From positions 1-39,692 of the forward strand of contig CACYJV010000032.1 in assembly GCA_902774815.1 (NCBI GenBank): a DNA stretch of 39,692 nt. Direction: 5' to 3'. The position numbers were made by a program, and so were the translations under genes. Positions 24,110-32,992 of the stretch are shown here, piece by piece. Every line of letters begins with the position of its first letter. Position 1 is the first letter of the stretch. Source of the stretch: an uncultured Prevotellaceae bacterium (GTDB taxonomy: Bacteria > Bacteroidota > Bacteroidia > Bacteroidales > Bacteroidaceae). The notes beneath the pieces are model-generated. The model did no database searches. It had not been told where the DNA came from and worked only from the letters and a program-made list of their open reading frames with translations.

Positions 24110-26557
24110 ATGACGAGAAAACTACTGTTCTCCTTCAGCCTGCTTTTCCTTCCGTTTTTCACCGGCGGACTGTATGCACAGACCGACTACAAGATGGCTG
24201 GTCCCTATGCCATCGTGGCGCGCGACGGACAGCATCGCCACACCAAGGGCGGCAGCGAGCGCGATATGCGCATGGCATTGACCTTTGCTCAGCAGGGTAA
24301 ATACCAGCAGGCACGTGCCATTATCGATGCCTATGCCTCGACATTGCAGGGCTTCGACGGCCACGACGCACCCCTTTGCCTCATCCAGGCTTATGACCTC
24401 GTGCGAGCCATGACCATCGTTGCAAATAACGAAGACTCTAAAGCCAATCAAACTCCCCTCCCTTGGGGAGGGGAAGGGGGTGGGCCCTCCTCATGGACCG
24501 CCATGGTTCGCCGTGCCATCCTGCCCACTATCGAGCAGTTTGATGCCGCTTCGCCCTATGCCAACGGCAACTGGGGAGCCATCGTCAACCGCTGTCGTAT
24601 GGCTTGTGGCATCTTTCTCAAGGACTCAACACTCTACAAAAGCAGCATCGACTACTACCTTCATGCCAACGACAACGGCTCGTTGCCCCGCTACATCGGC
24701 CCCTCCGGACAGTGCCAGGAGACGGGACGCGACCAGAATCACGTTCAGTTGGGGCTGGAAGCGCTGGCCCAGACCTGTGCCATGGCCTTCGAACAGGGCG
24801 ACAATCTGTGGTCAGCCTGCGACAACAGGCTTATGAAAGGCTTCGAATACACAGCCCGTTACAACCTCGGAAACGATGTTCCCTTCACGACGTGGACCGA
24901 CTGCACCGGCCTTTACTGCGACTGGACGGAGCCTGGAAGCATGGGTCGAGGCCGGCTATGGGACATCTATCAGTTGCCCTACGACCACTATGTGAAGGTC
25001 TGCGGACTGCAGATGCCGTACACCAAGCGGGTGCTTGCCTTGCAAGACAAGGCCGAACGCAAGGGCCAAAGCCGTGAGGTGCGTGCTCCAGGCGTCAAGG
25101 AGGGGCAGCGACTCCATCAGGTTTTCACCTATCCGGCACCTGCAGGAGCCCCGTTGAAGCACGACTACGACGTGTTCATACAACCGCGTGGCAGTAAGGA
25201 ATGGACACGTATCGACACCTATATGGCCCGCGTGAACGCTCCTAACCCTGAGCCTTTGACACCCGTTTCAGGTGGATTGGGGGGCAAGGCGGGCACCAAC
25301 CATCGCATCAGCGAAATCTCTTACGCCTTCTTTGACTTCACGGGCGATGTCTTTATACGTGTCGTCAGGAAGGGAAACCCATTCAAAGAGGCACGCGTAA
25401 GGCCTGACTACAAGGGCGTAATCGCTAACGTTCAGAACGACACCACGGTGCAATTCCTGCTCTTTCAGCCTGAGAACGTCAGCGTAGAGTTCGACGGCGA
25501 CCTGGCTCACAACCTGTTTCTCTTTACCTCGAAGCCACCTGTTGCCCGGCAAGAGGCCGAACGTCAGGCACGGAAGGAAGGTCGTCGCTTCGTCAGCTAC
25601 GCCCCAGGCTTCTACCGTCAGGACACCATTCGCCTGGCCAGTAACACCACTGTCTATCTCGAAGGAGGTTCCTACTTCAACGGAACCTTTGCCATCGACG
25701 ATGCCGAGAACGTCAGCATCCTCGGCCGAGGGGTGGCTCGTCCGCCGCGAGGCTATGAAGGCTGCCACGTATCGCGCAGCAAGAACGTCCTCATCGATGG
25801 CCTTATCCTCTGCACTTGTCCTGTTGGGGGCAGCCGAGGTGTGACCCTTCACGACGTCAGGAGCATCTCCCACCCAGGCTGGGGCGATGGTCTGAACGTC
25901 TTTGCCTCGTCCGATGTGCTCTACGACCGCGTCTTCTGCCGCAACAGCGACGACTGTACGACGGCCTATGCCACGCGGAAAGGCTTCTCAGGGTCGGCCC
26001 GTAACGTCACCATGCGTAACTCTACGTTATGGGCAGACGTGGCCCATCCCATCTTCATCGGCATCCATGGCGACTCCGAACGCATGGACACCATTGAGCA
26101 TTTGCGCTACGAGAACATCGACATCCTTTGCCAAAGCGAGGCACAAATGGACTATCAGGGGTGCATGGCTATCAACTGTGGCGACAACAACCTGGTGCGT
26201 GACGTCGTTTTCGATAACATCCGCGTCGAGCAAATCCATCAGGGAGCACTCCTGCAGATCAAGGTCGGCTTCAACCAAAAGTACTGTACGGCACCAGGAA
26301 GGGGTGTGAGCAACGTCACATTCCGCAACATTCGCTACAACACCCGTTCCCTCGGCGGTTGGACAGGTGGTGGCTTGTCGGTCATAGCTGGCTACGACGA
26401 GCAGCGGCGCGTTACCGACGTCACCTTCGAAGGGCTGAAAATCAATGGCCAACGCATCTATGACGACATGCCGGGCAAGCCTCGGTGGTATCAGACGGCC
26501 GACTATGTGCCCATTTACCTGGGCCCTCACGTCAAGGGATTGCGCTTCCTGCCGTAA
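24110..26557 (+). CDS. Two-domain fusion: alginate-lyase-like toroid plus GH28-like beta-helix
   Basis: 815 residues with a signal peptide ending near GLYAQ (24). Residues about 30-310 resemble the toroid of the preceding gene (GNWGAIVNRCRMACGIFL; QETGRDQNHVQLGLEALAQ). Residues about 345-480 are an Ig-like N-terminal module of the kind seen before GH28/GH49 helices, and about 500-815 are a right-handed beta-helix with GWGDGLN (590-596), NSDDC (612-616) and GIHGD (651-655), arranged like the GH28 polygalacturonase active site. A lyase and a hydrolase in one chain would suit a pectin-like or uronic-acid glycan. Residues about 106-130 contain a CTCCCC/GGGGAG hairpin repeat read in frame (24432-24486) inside the toroid, which might disturb that domain. 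Confidence 0.75.
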   Translation: MTRKLLFSFSLLFLPFFTGGLYAQTDYKMAGPYAIVARDGQHRHTKGGSERDMRMALTFAQQGKYQQARAIIDAYASTLQGFDGHDAPLCLIQAYDLVRAMTIVANNEDSKANQTPLPWGGEGGGPSSWTAMVRRAILPTIEQFDAASPYANGNWGAIVNRCRMACGIFLKDSTLYKSSIDYYLHANDNGSLPRYIGPSGQCQETGRDQNHVQLGLEALAQTCAMAFEQGDNLWSACDNRLMKGFEYTARYNLGNDVPFTTWTDCTGLYCDWTEPGSMGRGRLWDIYQLPYDHYVKVCGLQMPYTKRVLALQDKAERKGQSREVRAPGVKEGQRLHQVFTYPAPAGAPLKHDYDVFIQPRGSKEWTRIDTYMARVNAPNPEPLTPVSGGLGGKAGTNHRISEISYAFFDFTGDVFIRVVRKGNPFKEARVRPDYKGVIANVQNDTTVQFLLFQPENVSVEFDGDLAHNLFLFTSKPPVARQEAERQARKEGRRFVSYAPGFYRQDTIRLASNTTVYLEGGSYFNGTFAIDDAENVSILGRGVARPPRGYEGCHVSRSKNVLIDGLILCTCPVGGSRGVTLHDVRSISHPGWGDGLNVFASSDVLYDRVFCRNSDDCTTAYATRKGFSGSARNVTMRNSTLWADVAHPIFIGIHGDSERMDTIEHLRYENIDILCQSEAQMDYQGCMAINCGDNNLVRDVVFDNIRVEQIHQGALLQIKVGFNQKYCTAPGRGVSNVTFRNIRYNTRSLGGWTGGGLSVIAGYDEQRRVTDVTFEGLKINGQRIYDDMPGKPRWYQTADYVPIYLGPHVKGLRFLP

Positions 26558-26601
26558 GGATAGGTGGTGGTTGGCTGTCGGAAAAAAACAAACGAATTTC
26601 T

Positions 26602-26631
26602 TTTGTTCTGCACTTATTTTTCGTAACTTTG
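26602..26631 (+). promoter_or_regulatory. Promoter of the EEP-family gene
   Basis: TTTG (26602-26605), 18 bases, then TAACTTTG (26624-26631), followed 32 bases later by ATG. The gene therefore has its own promoter, separate from the lyase pair. Confidence 0.75.
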
Positions 26632-26663
26632 CAGATTGGAACTAAAACAAACCTATTACAGTC

Positions 26664-27614
26664 ATGTTGAATGAACAAATGAACAATCGGAAACATTGTA
26701 GAAGAGCAGCCTTTTCAGTGCTTTTCCTGCTCTTGGGGACCCTTTCTTTGTCGGCCCAGATGCTCGTTGGCTCCTACAACATTCGCTATAAGAACGCCGA
26801 AGACGTACAGCGAGGCAATTCATGGGAGCAGCGTTGCAAGATTATTTGCGACCAAGTGAACTTCTTTTCACCCGACGTTTTCGGTGCTCAGGAGGTGCTT
26901 CATCCGCAGTTGCTTGACCTGATGAAGGGGCTCGACGGCTACGATTACATCGGAGTGGGGCGCGACGACGGAAAGACAGAGGGCGAATATGCTGCCATTT
27001 TCTACAAGAAGGACCACGTACGTCTGCTCGACAAGGGCCATTTCTGGCTGAGTGAGACGCCCGAAAAGCCTGGGTTGGGCTGGGATGCGGCCTGCATTCG
27101 CATCTGCACATGGGGCAAATTCAAGAACCTACGCACGCGTGAGAAGTTCTTCTACTTCAACCTTCATATGGACCACGTGGGCACTGTGGCTCGCCGTGAG
27201 GCCGCCAAACTGGTCGTTCAGCGTATTCGTGAGATTGCAAAGGGTGCTCCCGTGGTGCTGACGGGCGACTTCAACGTCGACCAAACCAATGAGATTTACC
27301 GCATCTTTACCGACTCTGGCATCCTGAAAGACAGCTATCATGCCGCCCGACTGCGGTTTGCAGAGAACGGAACGTTCAACAGTTTCAAGCCCGAAATGTT
27401 CACAACCAGTCGCATCGACCATGTGTTCGTATCGCCAAAGACGCGCGTTGAGGCCTACGGACTGATGACAAACGGCTATTGGACGCCTGTTGCCGACTCC
27501 GACAAGCAGCAGAAAGCATCCGATGCACCGCAGGAAATCTCGTTCAGCCGCTATCAGCATCGCCTGCCGTCCGACCACTATCCCATCTTCGTTCGCCTGA
27601 CTTTCAAGCGGTAG
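26664..27614 (+). CDS. Exported endonuclease/exonuclease/phosphatase (EEP)-family protein
   Basis: 316 residues with a signal peptide ending near SLSAQ (32). The EEP fold is shown by SYNIRYKN, AQEVLH with the metal-binding Glu (77), NLHMDHVG with His (168), TGDFNVD with Asp202 and Asn204, RIDHVFV, and the final SDHYP with Asp304-His305. All catalytic positions are present. In Bacteroidetes such exported proteins may act on phosphodiesters, phospholipids or phosphorylated sugars; the substrate is unknown. A start six codons further in (MNNRKHCRR) is also possible. Confidence 0.88.
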   Translation: MLNEQMNNRKHCRRAAFSVLFLLLGTLSLSAQMLVGSYNIRYKNAEDVQRGNSWEQRCKIICDQVNFFSPDVFGAQEVLHPQLLDLMKGLDGYDYIGVGRDDGKTEGEYAAIFYKKDHVRLLDKGHFWLSETPEKPGLGWDAACIRICTWGKFKNLRTREKFFYFNLHMDHVGTVARREAAKLVVQRIREIAKGAPVVLTGDFNVDQTNEIYRIFTDSGILKDSYHAARLRFAENGTFNSFKPEMFTTSRIDHVFVSPKTRVEAYGLMTNGYWTPVADSDKQQKASDAPQEISFSRYQHRLPSDHYPIFVRLTFKR

Positions 27615-27654
27615 AGGGGGCGTTTTCAATCCTTAGCAGATAAAGAGTACAGAT

Positions 27655-27714
27655 GCGACGTGCCGCGTTACGTGGTTTGCCTTGTGCATTCCAGTAACGC
27701 GGCACGTTGCTTTT
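27655..27714. terminator. Strong intrinsic terminator between convergent genes
   Basis: A 17-base stem (27655-27671 with 27694-27710; one G-U pair) encloses a 22-base loop and is followed by TTTTA. It ends the EEP gene and could also stop the convergent pyridoxal kinase transcript. Confidence 0.85.
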
Positions 27715-27860
27715 ATGTACTAAAACCATAGCTTTCGTGGTACTAAGACCTATGTTTTCTTTGGACTAAACCATTGCTTTCGTGTGCTAAAAGCTATGCT
27801 TTCCGGGAATTGTACCATCGTAAAGTAGTTGCGAAACCTCACTGACACAGCGTCCAGAGG
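27715..27860. repeat. Degenerate CATTGCTTTCGTG-type repeats
   Basis: About four imperfect units (ACCATAGCTTTCGTG, ACCATTGCTTTCGTG, AGCTATGCTTTCC) lie between 27724 and 27806. They resemble the AAAGCAATGC repeats at 5988-6093 and 18352-18440. No gene is visible. Confidence 0.6.
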
Positions 27861-28682
27861 TCAGTCCAACTCGTCGAGGAACTGCTCTATCAGGATACCG
27901 CGGTTGCGGTCGGGCAGGTTTCGGTTGCGGTCAATGAGGCGATAGACCACATCCATGGCCTTGCGAGTACTCTCCTTCAGCGACTTGCCGTTCAGCAACT
28001 GAGCGATGAGAATGGCCGAAAACAGGTCGCCAGTACCATGGAACAGCCCTGGAATCTCCTCGTAGGGCAGGAGGAACGTTTCGCTAATGGCCGAACGTCC
28101 CACCACGCAGTTCTGCCCATCGACGATGCAACTGGTGATGAGAGCAGCCCCACAGCCCAGCTTTTGCAGGTCGTCGAGCATGTCAGAGGCCTCCTCGGGC
28201 GAGATTCCCTCTAGTCGGAAGGCATGGCCAGTCAGCAATGCTGCTTCTGTAAAGTTCGGGAATGTCAGGTCGGCGACGCCAACCATCATGCGCATCAGCT
28301 CCACATTGTGTTCTGTCATGCCGTTGTAGAGGTGGCCACCGTCGCCCATCACGGGATCGACGAACACCGTTGAGCCCTTCTCCTCCTTCAGTTCGCGGCA
28401 GTAGTCGGCCACCAGCCGCACCTGTTCCTCGGTGAACATGCACCCTGTACAAACGGCATCGTAGCTGAATCCCAGCTGTTTCCACACGGGAAGTGTGCCC
28501 CGTATGTAGTCAGTCGTGTCCAGAATGTTGAACCGTCCGTAGTCGAACGTGTTTGAAACGAGTGCCGTTGGCAGGTTGAAAGTGGGGTAGCCCAGGTAGG
28601 AGAAAATAGGAATCATAGCTCCCATTCCCACCTTGCTGTGCCCCGCCATGTCGTTGACCAGGAGTATCTGTTGCTTAGCCAT
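27861..28682 (-). CDS. Pyridoxal/pyridoxamine kinase
   Basis: 273 residues, cytoplasmic ribokinase fold. NDMAGHSKVGMGAMIPIFSYLG near the start, FVDPVMGDGGHLYNGM (about 127-142) and HGTGDLFSAIL (catalytic Asp219) match PdxY/PdxK-type kinases that phosphorylate the vitamin B6 vitamers with ATP. It is a single-gene unit with its own promoter at 28710-28740. Confidence 0.9.
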   Translation of the reverse strand: MAKQQILLVNDMAGHSKVGMGAMIPIFSYLGYPTFNLPTALVSNTFDYGRFNILDTTDYIRGTLPVWKQLGFSYDAVCTGCMFTEEQVRLVADYCRELKEEKGSTVFVDPVMGDGGHLYNGMTEHNVELMRMMVGVADLTFPNFTEAALLTGHAFRLEGISPEEASDMLDDLQKLGCGAALITSCIVDGQNCVVGRSAISETFLLPYEEIPGLFHGTGDLFSAILIAQLLNGKSLKESTRKAMDVVYRLIDRNRNLPDRNRGILIEQFLDELD

Positions 28683-28709
28683 TTTTCGTTACGATAGTTT
28701 TTGTGCGTG

Positions 28710-28740
28710 CAAAGGTACGAATAAGCGAGCGGAAAGCAAA
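28710..28740 (-). promoter_or_regulatory. Promoter of the pyridoxal kinase gene
   Basis: On the minus strand, TTTG (28737-28740), 19 bases, then TACCTTTG (28710-28717). The spacer resembles those of the promoters at 1979 and 32993. Confidence 0.8.
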
Positions 28741-28760
28741 GGAAAAGACGAAGTTTTTTT

Positions 28761-28967
28761 GGGGGAATGATATAGCAGATGGCATAGAATCGGCCTGCAA
28801 GGCCAGCACCACCGTAGGGGCAGACTCCCGTGTCTGCCCGTGAATGTTGTGATGGGAGATGGGGAGACACAAAAGGAAATTGCGCCCTACAGGGGCAGAA
28901 TCATAAAACGTGTCCTAAAGGTGCTGCCCTTGCAGGGCGTCTTTGTGCCATCTGCTATATTATTCCC
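28761..28967. mobile_element. MITE-like fold-back element with possible target-site duplication
   Basis: The ends are inverted copies of GGGAATnATATAGCAGATGG (left 28761-28783, right about 28946-28967), continued inward by a second matching pair (CCTGCAAGGCCAGCAC near 28794 against GTGCTGCCCTTGCAGG near 28921). The element is flanked on both sides by AAGTTTTTTT (28751-28760 and 28968-28977), as expected for a target-site duplication, although a T run could match by chance. It carries no gene, and holds a copy of the GGCAGACTCCCGTGTCTGCC palindrome at 28814-28839. Confidence 0.65.
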
Positions 28968-28990
28968 AAGTTTTTTTGCTTCATTAGGTC

Positions 28991-31150
28991 TTAAAATTCG
29001 ATGGGTACCACCACCTTTATCCCAATGTTGCGTCCCATATTGCTCACTCCCCGGCGTCCCGTCACAGGGTTCACGTCAGCATATTTCAGTCGGCTGAGAT
29101 GGTTTTGGTATGCCCTGTCGAGCAGGTTGTTGGCCGTCAGGAAGACCGACAGCAGCCTTCGCCCGTGGTGCATCACGTCGGTACCTGCGGCAGCGTTCAG
29201 CAATGTGTAGCTTGGAGTTGGAGTTTCGGTGTCGTTGGCGGCAAAGATACGGTGCTGGCGCAGGTAGCACTCCAGTCCAATCGAGGCGTATGAGTTGCTT
29301 AAGTGGCGGCATTGGCGCAGCAGGTCGCACTTGATGGTGGCCGTCCAGCGGGGCTGTGGTGTCGTCGGCAGATAGCGACTGTCGTCGGGTTGGTGCAGCA
29401 GGCGTGTTGCCACGTAGGCAAATGTGTTTTCGATGTGTAGCCTGCGCATGGGGTGAACCACCACCGTAGCCTCGCCTCCCCATAGGCGTGCCGTGCCTGC
29501 AGCATACTGATAGACAGGGAATCCTTCATCATTCATCTCCAATCTTTCATCCTTCAACCTCTCCCCTTCATCCATTCTCTGCAGAAAAATGAAGTTACTG
29601 ATGTGGTTGACAAACAGCGATAGCTGTGCCGTCACGATGTGCGACGAGTAATCGATGCCTGCATCCAGCTGCCAACTGTCCTCGGGCTTCAGCTGTTGGT
29701 TGCCTAGTTCGTAACGCAGGGAGCCCTCATGCACGCCGTTGGAGCCCAGTTCGCTCAGGTTGGGAGCACGGAATCCGCGTGCCAGGTTCAGCCTCAGGTG
29801 CATCTGGTCGGTCAGGCAGTAGGTCGCACCGACACTTCCAGAGAGTCCGTTCATGTTCTTTCGGAAGTGACGGAACTGCTCTTCGCGGTCGTCAGCGGTC
29901 AGCCATCGGTGGTCGAAGCGCACGCCTCCGCTCAGGTTCCAGCGGTCCCACGAGCGTGTGACGGTGGCAAACACGCCGGCATCCAACAGCCTGTAAGCAG
30001 GTATCAGGGCCTCTTCGCCAAGGTTTTGCGACTGTTGCCACATGCCGTTGATGCCCGTTGAGAGTTTCCAACGGCCCGTCAGCTCGGGCGAGATGTAGCG
30101 CACGTCGTAGTTAACGGTGTGCAATCGGAAGTCCAGTTCAGCCTCTTCGGGTTCCTCGAACTCCTGTCGGCGGTTTTGCTGATAGCCCACCACTGCGTTC
30201 AAGCGGCCTTCGCCCAAGTTGAAGGCATTGTCCCACGCGGCCTTAAAGTGGCGTATCTGCTGGAAAGGAGCCGCCTTTCGATAGCTCAACAGGCTGACTT
30301 GCTCGTCGTGAAGGAGTTCGCCGGTCGTTTCATCGCGCTCGCCTTCGACGATGCTTGGCGTCAGATGGTAGTAGGAAAGGCGCAGGTGAGAGTGGCCCCA
30401 CTGCCTGTTTTGCCCCACCAAAGCCGACAAAGAGCGCTCGTGAAACTGCGACCCGGGCACACGACCATCCACCTTATTCTTATATGCATGCGCGAACTTC
30501 TCCGAATAACGCACATCCCAAAGGGTGCTGCCTTGATGGCCTGCGAAGTCGATGGAGTAGTTCAACAGACCGTTGTTGGTCTGGTATTCAGTCAGGACGT
30601 TGCCCCTCATCGTGCCTTGAGGCAACACTGGCTGCGACCGGAACACCACGACGCCAGCCAAAGCGTCGGACCCGTACATCAGCGATGCAGGCCCTTTCAG
30701 GATTTCAACCGACGTGACGCCGGCGGCATCCAGCTCTATGCCGTGCTCATCGCCCCACTGCTGACCTTCCTGACGAATGCCATCGCTCACCACAGCCACG
30801 CGGTTGTAGCCCAATCCGCGTATGACGGGCTTCGAAATGGCACCGCCTGTGGTCAGTTGCGACACGCCTGGCATGCGCGCAATGGCATCGATGATGTTCG
30901 TGGTGCTGGCCGCTGCGAGTTCTTTCTGCGACACCACCATGAAGGGCAGGGGCGATTCGCGCAGTAGTGACTGACCTGTCACGCCCGTGACGACCACCTC
31001 TGAAAGTTTCACGTGCAGTTCGTCGTCCTCGCAAAGCGAGTCTACATGCTCTTTGTGCACGCCCTTTCCATCGGCATGGTCATGCACCTGAGCCGTTGCT
31101 GCCGATACATATAGAGTCGACAACAACATCAGTAATATGCTTTTTCTCAT
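28991..31150 (-). CDS. TonB-dependent outer membrane receptor, probably metal-related
   Basis: 719 residues. A signal peptide ends near ATAQ (21), followed by a His-rich stretch VHDHADGKGVHKEHVDS. The plug domain begins at VVVTGVTGQSLLRESP and includes KPVIRGLGYNRVAVVSDGIR and VEILKGPASLMYGSDALAGVV. The rest is a 22-strand barrel ending in VVPIEF with the usual aromatic last residue. The His-rich start and the His/Cys-rich gene upstream suggest zinc or copper (or a metal complex) rather than glycans. An in-frame simple repeat (29522-29577; DEGERLKDERLEMNDEGF) lies in a barrel region, probably a surface loop. The gap to the upstream gene is 48 bases. Confidence 0.88.
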   Translation of the reverse strand: MRKSILLMLLSTLYVSAATAQVHDHADGKGVHKEHVDSLCEDDELHVKLSEVVVTGVTGQSLLRESPLPFMVVSQKELAAASTTNIIDAIARMPGVSQLTTGGAISKPVIRGLGYNRVAVVSDGIRQEGQQWGDEHGIELDAAGVTSVEILKGPASLMYGSDALAGVVVFRSQPVLPQGTMRGNVLTEYQTNNGLLNYSIDFAGHQGSTLWDVRYSEKFAHAYKNKVDGRVPGSQFHERSLSALVGQNRQWGHSHLRLSYYHLTPSIVEGERDETTGELLHDEQVSLLSYRKAAPFQQIRHFKAAWDNAFNLGEGRLNAVVGYQQNRRQEFEEPEEAELDFRLHTVNYDVRYISPELTGRWKLSTGINGMWQQSQNLGEEALIPAYRLLDAGVFATVTRSWDRWNLSGGVRFDHRWLTADDREEQFRHFRKNMNGLSGSVGATYCLTDQMHLRLNLARGFRAPNLSELGSNGVHEGSLRYELGNQQLKPEDSWQLDAGIDYSSHIVTAQLSLFVNHISNFIFLQRMDEGERLKDERLEMNDEGFPVYQYAAGTARLWGGEATVVVHPMRRLHIENTFAYVATRLLHQPDDSRYLPTTPQPRWTATIKCDLLRQCRHLSNSYASIGLECYLRQHRIFAANDTETPTPSYTLLNAAAGTDVMHHGRRLLSVFLTANNLLDRAYQNHLSRLKYADVNPVTGRRGVSNMGRNIGIKVVVPIEF

Positions 31151-31198
31151 TTACTTGTTGCTTGAAAATATGAAATAAAAAAGTACAATGGTCCCCGT

Positions 31199-31552
31199 TC
31201 AAGCAACAAAAGGGGGAGCACGCGACTGCTGTTGCCGTACCATACCGCCGAGCAAGTGGTCTGCCGGCGTGGCAACAACAAAGCCCAGTTCAGGCAGAAA
31301 CCCGCTGACGAGCTGCTGAAGTGGGCATACGTAGGGCGTAGTGGCCAACTGGCAAAGCACGCAATAGTCGATGCTTGCCGCACCAGCCTGCAGGTGTCCA
31401 CTGTGATGGACGTGATGTGCACAGTCTACACACACGACTTCCGCATCCTCCATGGCCTCGTGGCGGTGGAGCGTGGTCAGCATGAGCATCGGCAAAAATA
31501 CCGAAAGCAACACCCATGCCGACAATCGTCGGGTTGTATTCACGTTCTTCAT
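31199..31552 (-). CDS. Small exported His/Cys-rich protein paired with a TonB receptor
   Basis: 117 residues. A hydrophobic N-terminal segment (AWVLLSVFLPMLMLTTLH) is followed by HRHE, CVDCAHHVHHSGHL and DYCVLCQL, a set of His and Cys residues suited to metal binding. Similar proteins are often found directly upstream of TonB receptors in Bacteroidales; I know no established function. Co-transcription with the receptor is implied by the 48-base gap. It could be a periplasmic metal sensor or a chaperone. Confidence 0.75.
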   Translation of the reverse strand: MKNVNTTRRLSAWVLLSVFLPMLMLTTLHRHEAMEDAEVVCVDCAHHVHHSGHLQAGAASIDYCVLCQLATTPYVCPLQQLVSGFLPELGFVVATPADHLLGGMVRQQQSRAPPFVA

Positions 31553-31602
31553 CAGTCTAGTTCCAGGGCATGGTCATGTGCCATGATGGCCCTATGTGGG
31601 TG

Positions 31603-31610
31603 CAAAGGTA
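31603..31610 (-). promoter_or_regulatory. -7 box of the His/Cys-rich and TonB receptor unit
   Basis: The complement reads TACCTTTG, about 50 bases before the ATG at 31552. The gap to the divergent TPR gene is about 120 bases and holds both promoters. Confidence 0.6.
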
Positions 31611-31653
31611 CATTTTTATTTTGATATTTTGTGCGTGTTTCTGATTTTTTATG

Positions 31654-31661
31654 TAATTTTG
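31654..31661 (+). promoter_or_regulatory. -7 box of the TPR gene
   Basis: TAATTTTG lies 14 bases before the ATG at 31676. The nearest TTTG (31628-31631) is 22 bases upstream, a little far from optimal. Confidence 0.5.
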
Positions 31662-31675
31662 CCCCTCGAAATACA

Positions 31676-32932
31676 ATGGTCAAAATGATGAAAGCTATGA
31701 AACATATACTCCCTCTCATCCTGATGGTCTGCCTCTCGACGGCAGTTCACGCTCAAAAAGACGTGCCTTCGACCGCGAAAGTCACCGCTTCAGCGGCCGA
31801 AACCGATAGCCCCCTGAAGGCAAAAGCCCATGAACTGGACAGCGTGGCCATGCGGTTGTTCTTGGAAAAGGACTTCCTGAAGTCCACCGAAGTGCGGCAA
31901 CAGCACCTCGATGTGCTCCGTCAGCTCTACGGCGAGACCGACTCCACCTACATCCAGGCATTGGTTCAGCTGGCCAAGTGCTACTATCGCACCGAGCGTC
32001 TGCCCAAGGCTGTTGAGGCAGCACAGCGCATCGTCGACCTGTACGGGCAGAACCATAGCACCACCGACCGCAGCTACGCGTTCTATCTGGACAACCTGGC
32101 TCTCTATCAGGCTGCCAACCACCAAAATGAGGATGCCCTGGCCAACAGCATGAAGGCACTCGACGTCTATGACAAGGCTGGCCTGCACGATGTAGACCTG
32201 AGCATCATCCTGATGCATGTGGCCGAAAACCTCCACGATCAGGGCCGTTCCGAGGAGGCCATCCGCCACGAACTGCGGGCGCTGAACATCATGCGCAACG
32301 AGTATGGTGAGCATTCTGAGGAATACCTGAACGAGCTTCCCTACCTGAAGGCCTACTATGAGAAGGCAGGGCAGACCGACAAGGCCAAGAAACTGCAGGA
32401 TCGCATCACTAAACTGAAGGAAGAGGCTGAAAAAGGCATCGCCGACTTACCTGAACCCGTTGACTTCACCTCGGCAGAGCTCTGCCATGAGCACAATGCT
32501 GATATGCTGAAGTACTGCAACTACTACTTCAATCACTACTTCTCGGCACCTCAGATGATGCAGGCCATTAACTACATCATGCAATGGACAACCGTTTCCG
32601 ACGACGTCCACATCCTTGTAGGCGAGGGAGAGACAAAGTTGCTCGCCACTCCCGAGACCATGCCCTACGGCGTGGGTTACATGGCGGGTTGCGCCCAGTA
32701 TGCATTGGAAACCGACTCGGCCGATTTCAGCTACGAAATGTACGAGTATGCCATGATAACGATGCTCAATCACTATATCGCCAACAAGGAACTGACGGGC
32801 GAAGTGGCCTACCTCGAGAAGTACATCAAGGCCCACGAGAAGAGCTACGATGCATTGACAGCCATGATCCGTAAGTCGTACGACAAAATCCTGGCCGATC
32901 AGGAGAAGGGAAAGTTCATAAAGACAGAATGA
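31676..32932 (+). CDS. Exported TPR-repeat protein
   Basis: 418 residues with a signal peptide ending near AVHAQ. Three to four tetratricopeptide-type helix pairs are visible between about 65 and 250 (for example ALVQLAKCYYRTERLPKAVEAAQRIV and FYLDNLALYQAANHQNEDALANSMKAL). The second half (from about DFTSAELCHEHNADML) is a separate domain I do not recognise. A role in protein-protein contact in the periplasm is the most that can be said. I chose the ATG at 31676 because it lies just after the promoter; ATGs at 31685, 31688 and 31697 are also possible. Confidence 0.75.
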   Translation: MVKMMKAMKHILPLILMVCLSTAVHAQKDVPSTAKVTASAAETDSPLKAKAHELDSVAMRLFLEKDFLKSTEVRQQHLDVLRQLYGETDSTYIQALVQLAKCYYRTERLPKAVEAAQRIVDLYGQNHSTTDRSYAFYLDNLALYQAANHQNEDALANSMKALDVYDKAGLHDVDLSIILMHVAENLHDQGRSEEAIRHELRALNIMRNEYGEHSEEYLNELPYLKAYYEKAGQTDKAKKLQDRITKLKEEAEKGIADLPEPVDFTSAELCHEHNADMLKYCNYYFNHYFSAPQMMQAINYIMQWTTVSDDVHILVGEGETKLLATPETMPYGVGYMAGCAQYALETDSADFSYEMYEYAMITMLNHYIANKELTGEVAYLEKYIKAHEKSYDALTAMIRKSYDKILADQEKGKFIKTE

Positions 32933-32992
32933 TGCTGCCCCTTCGATAAGGGATAGCTATTATATATAAGGTACATAAATCCTTGCGAAAAT

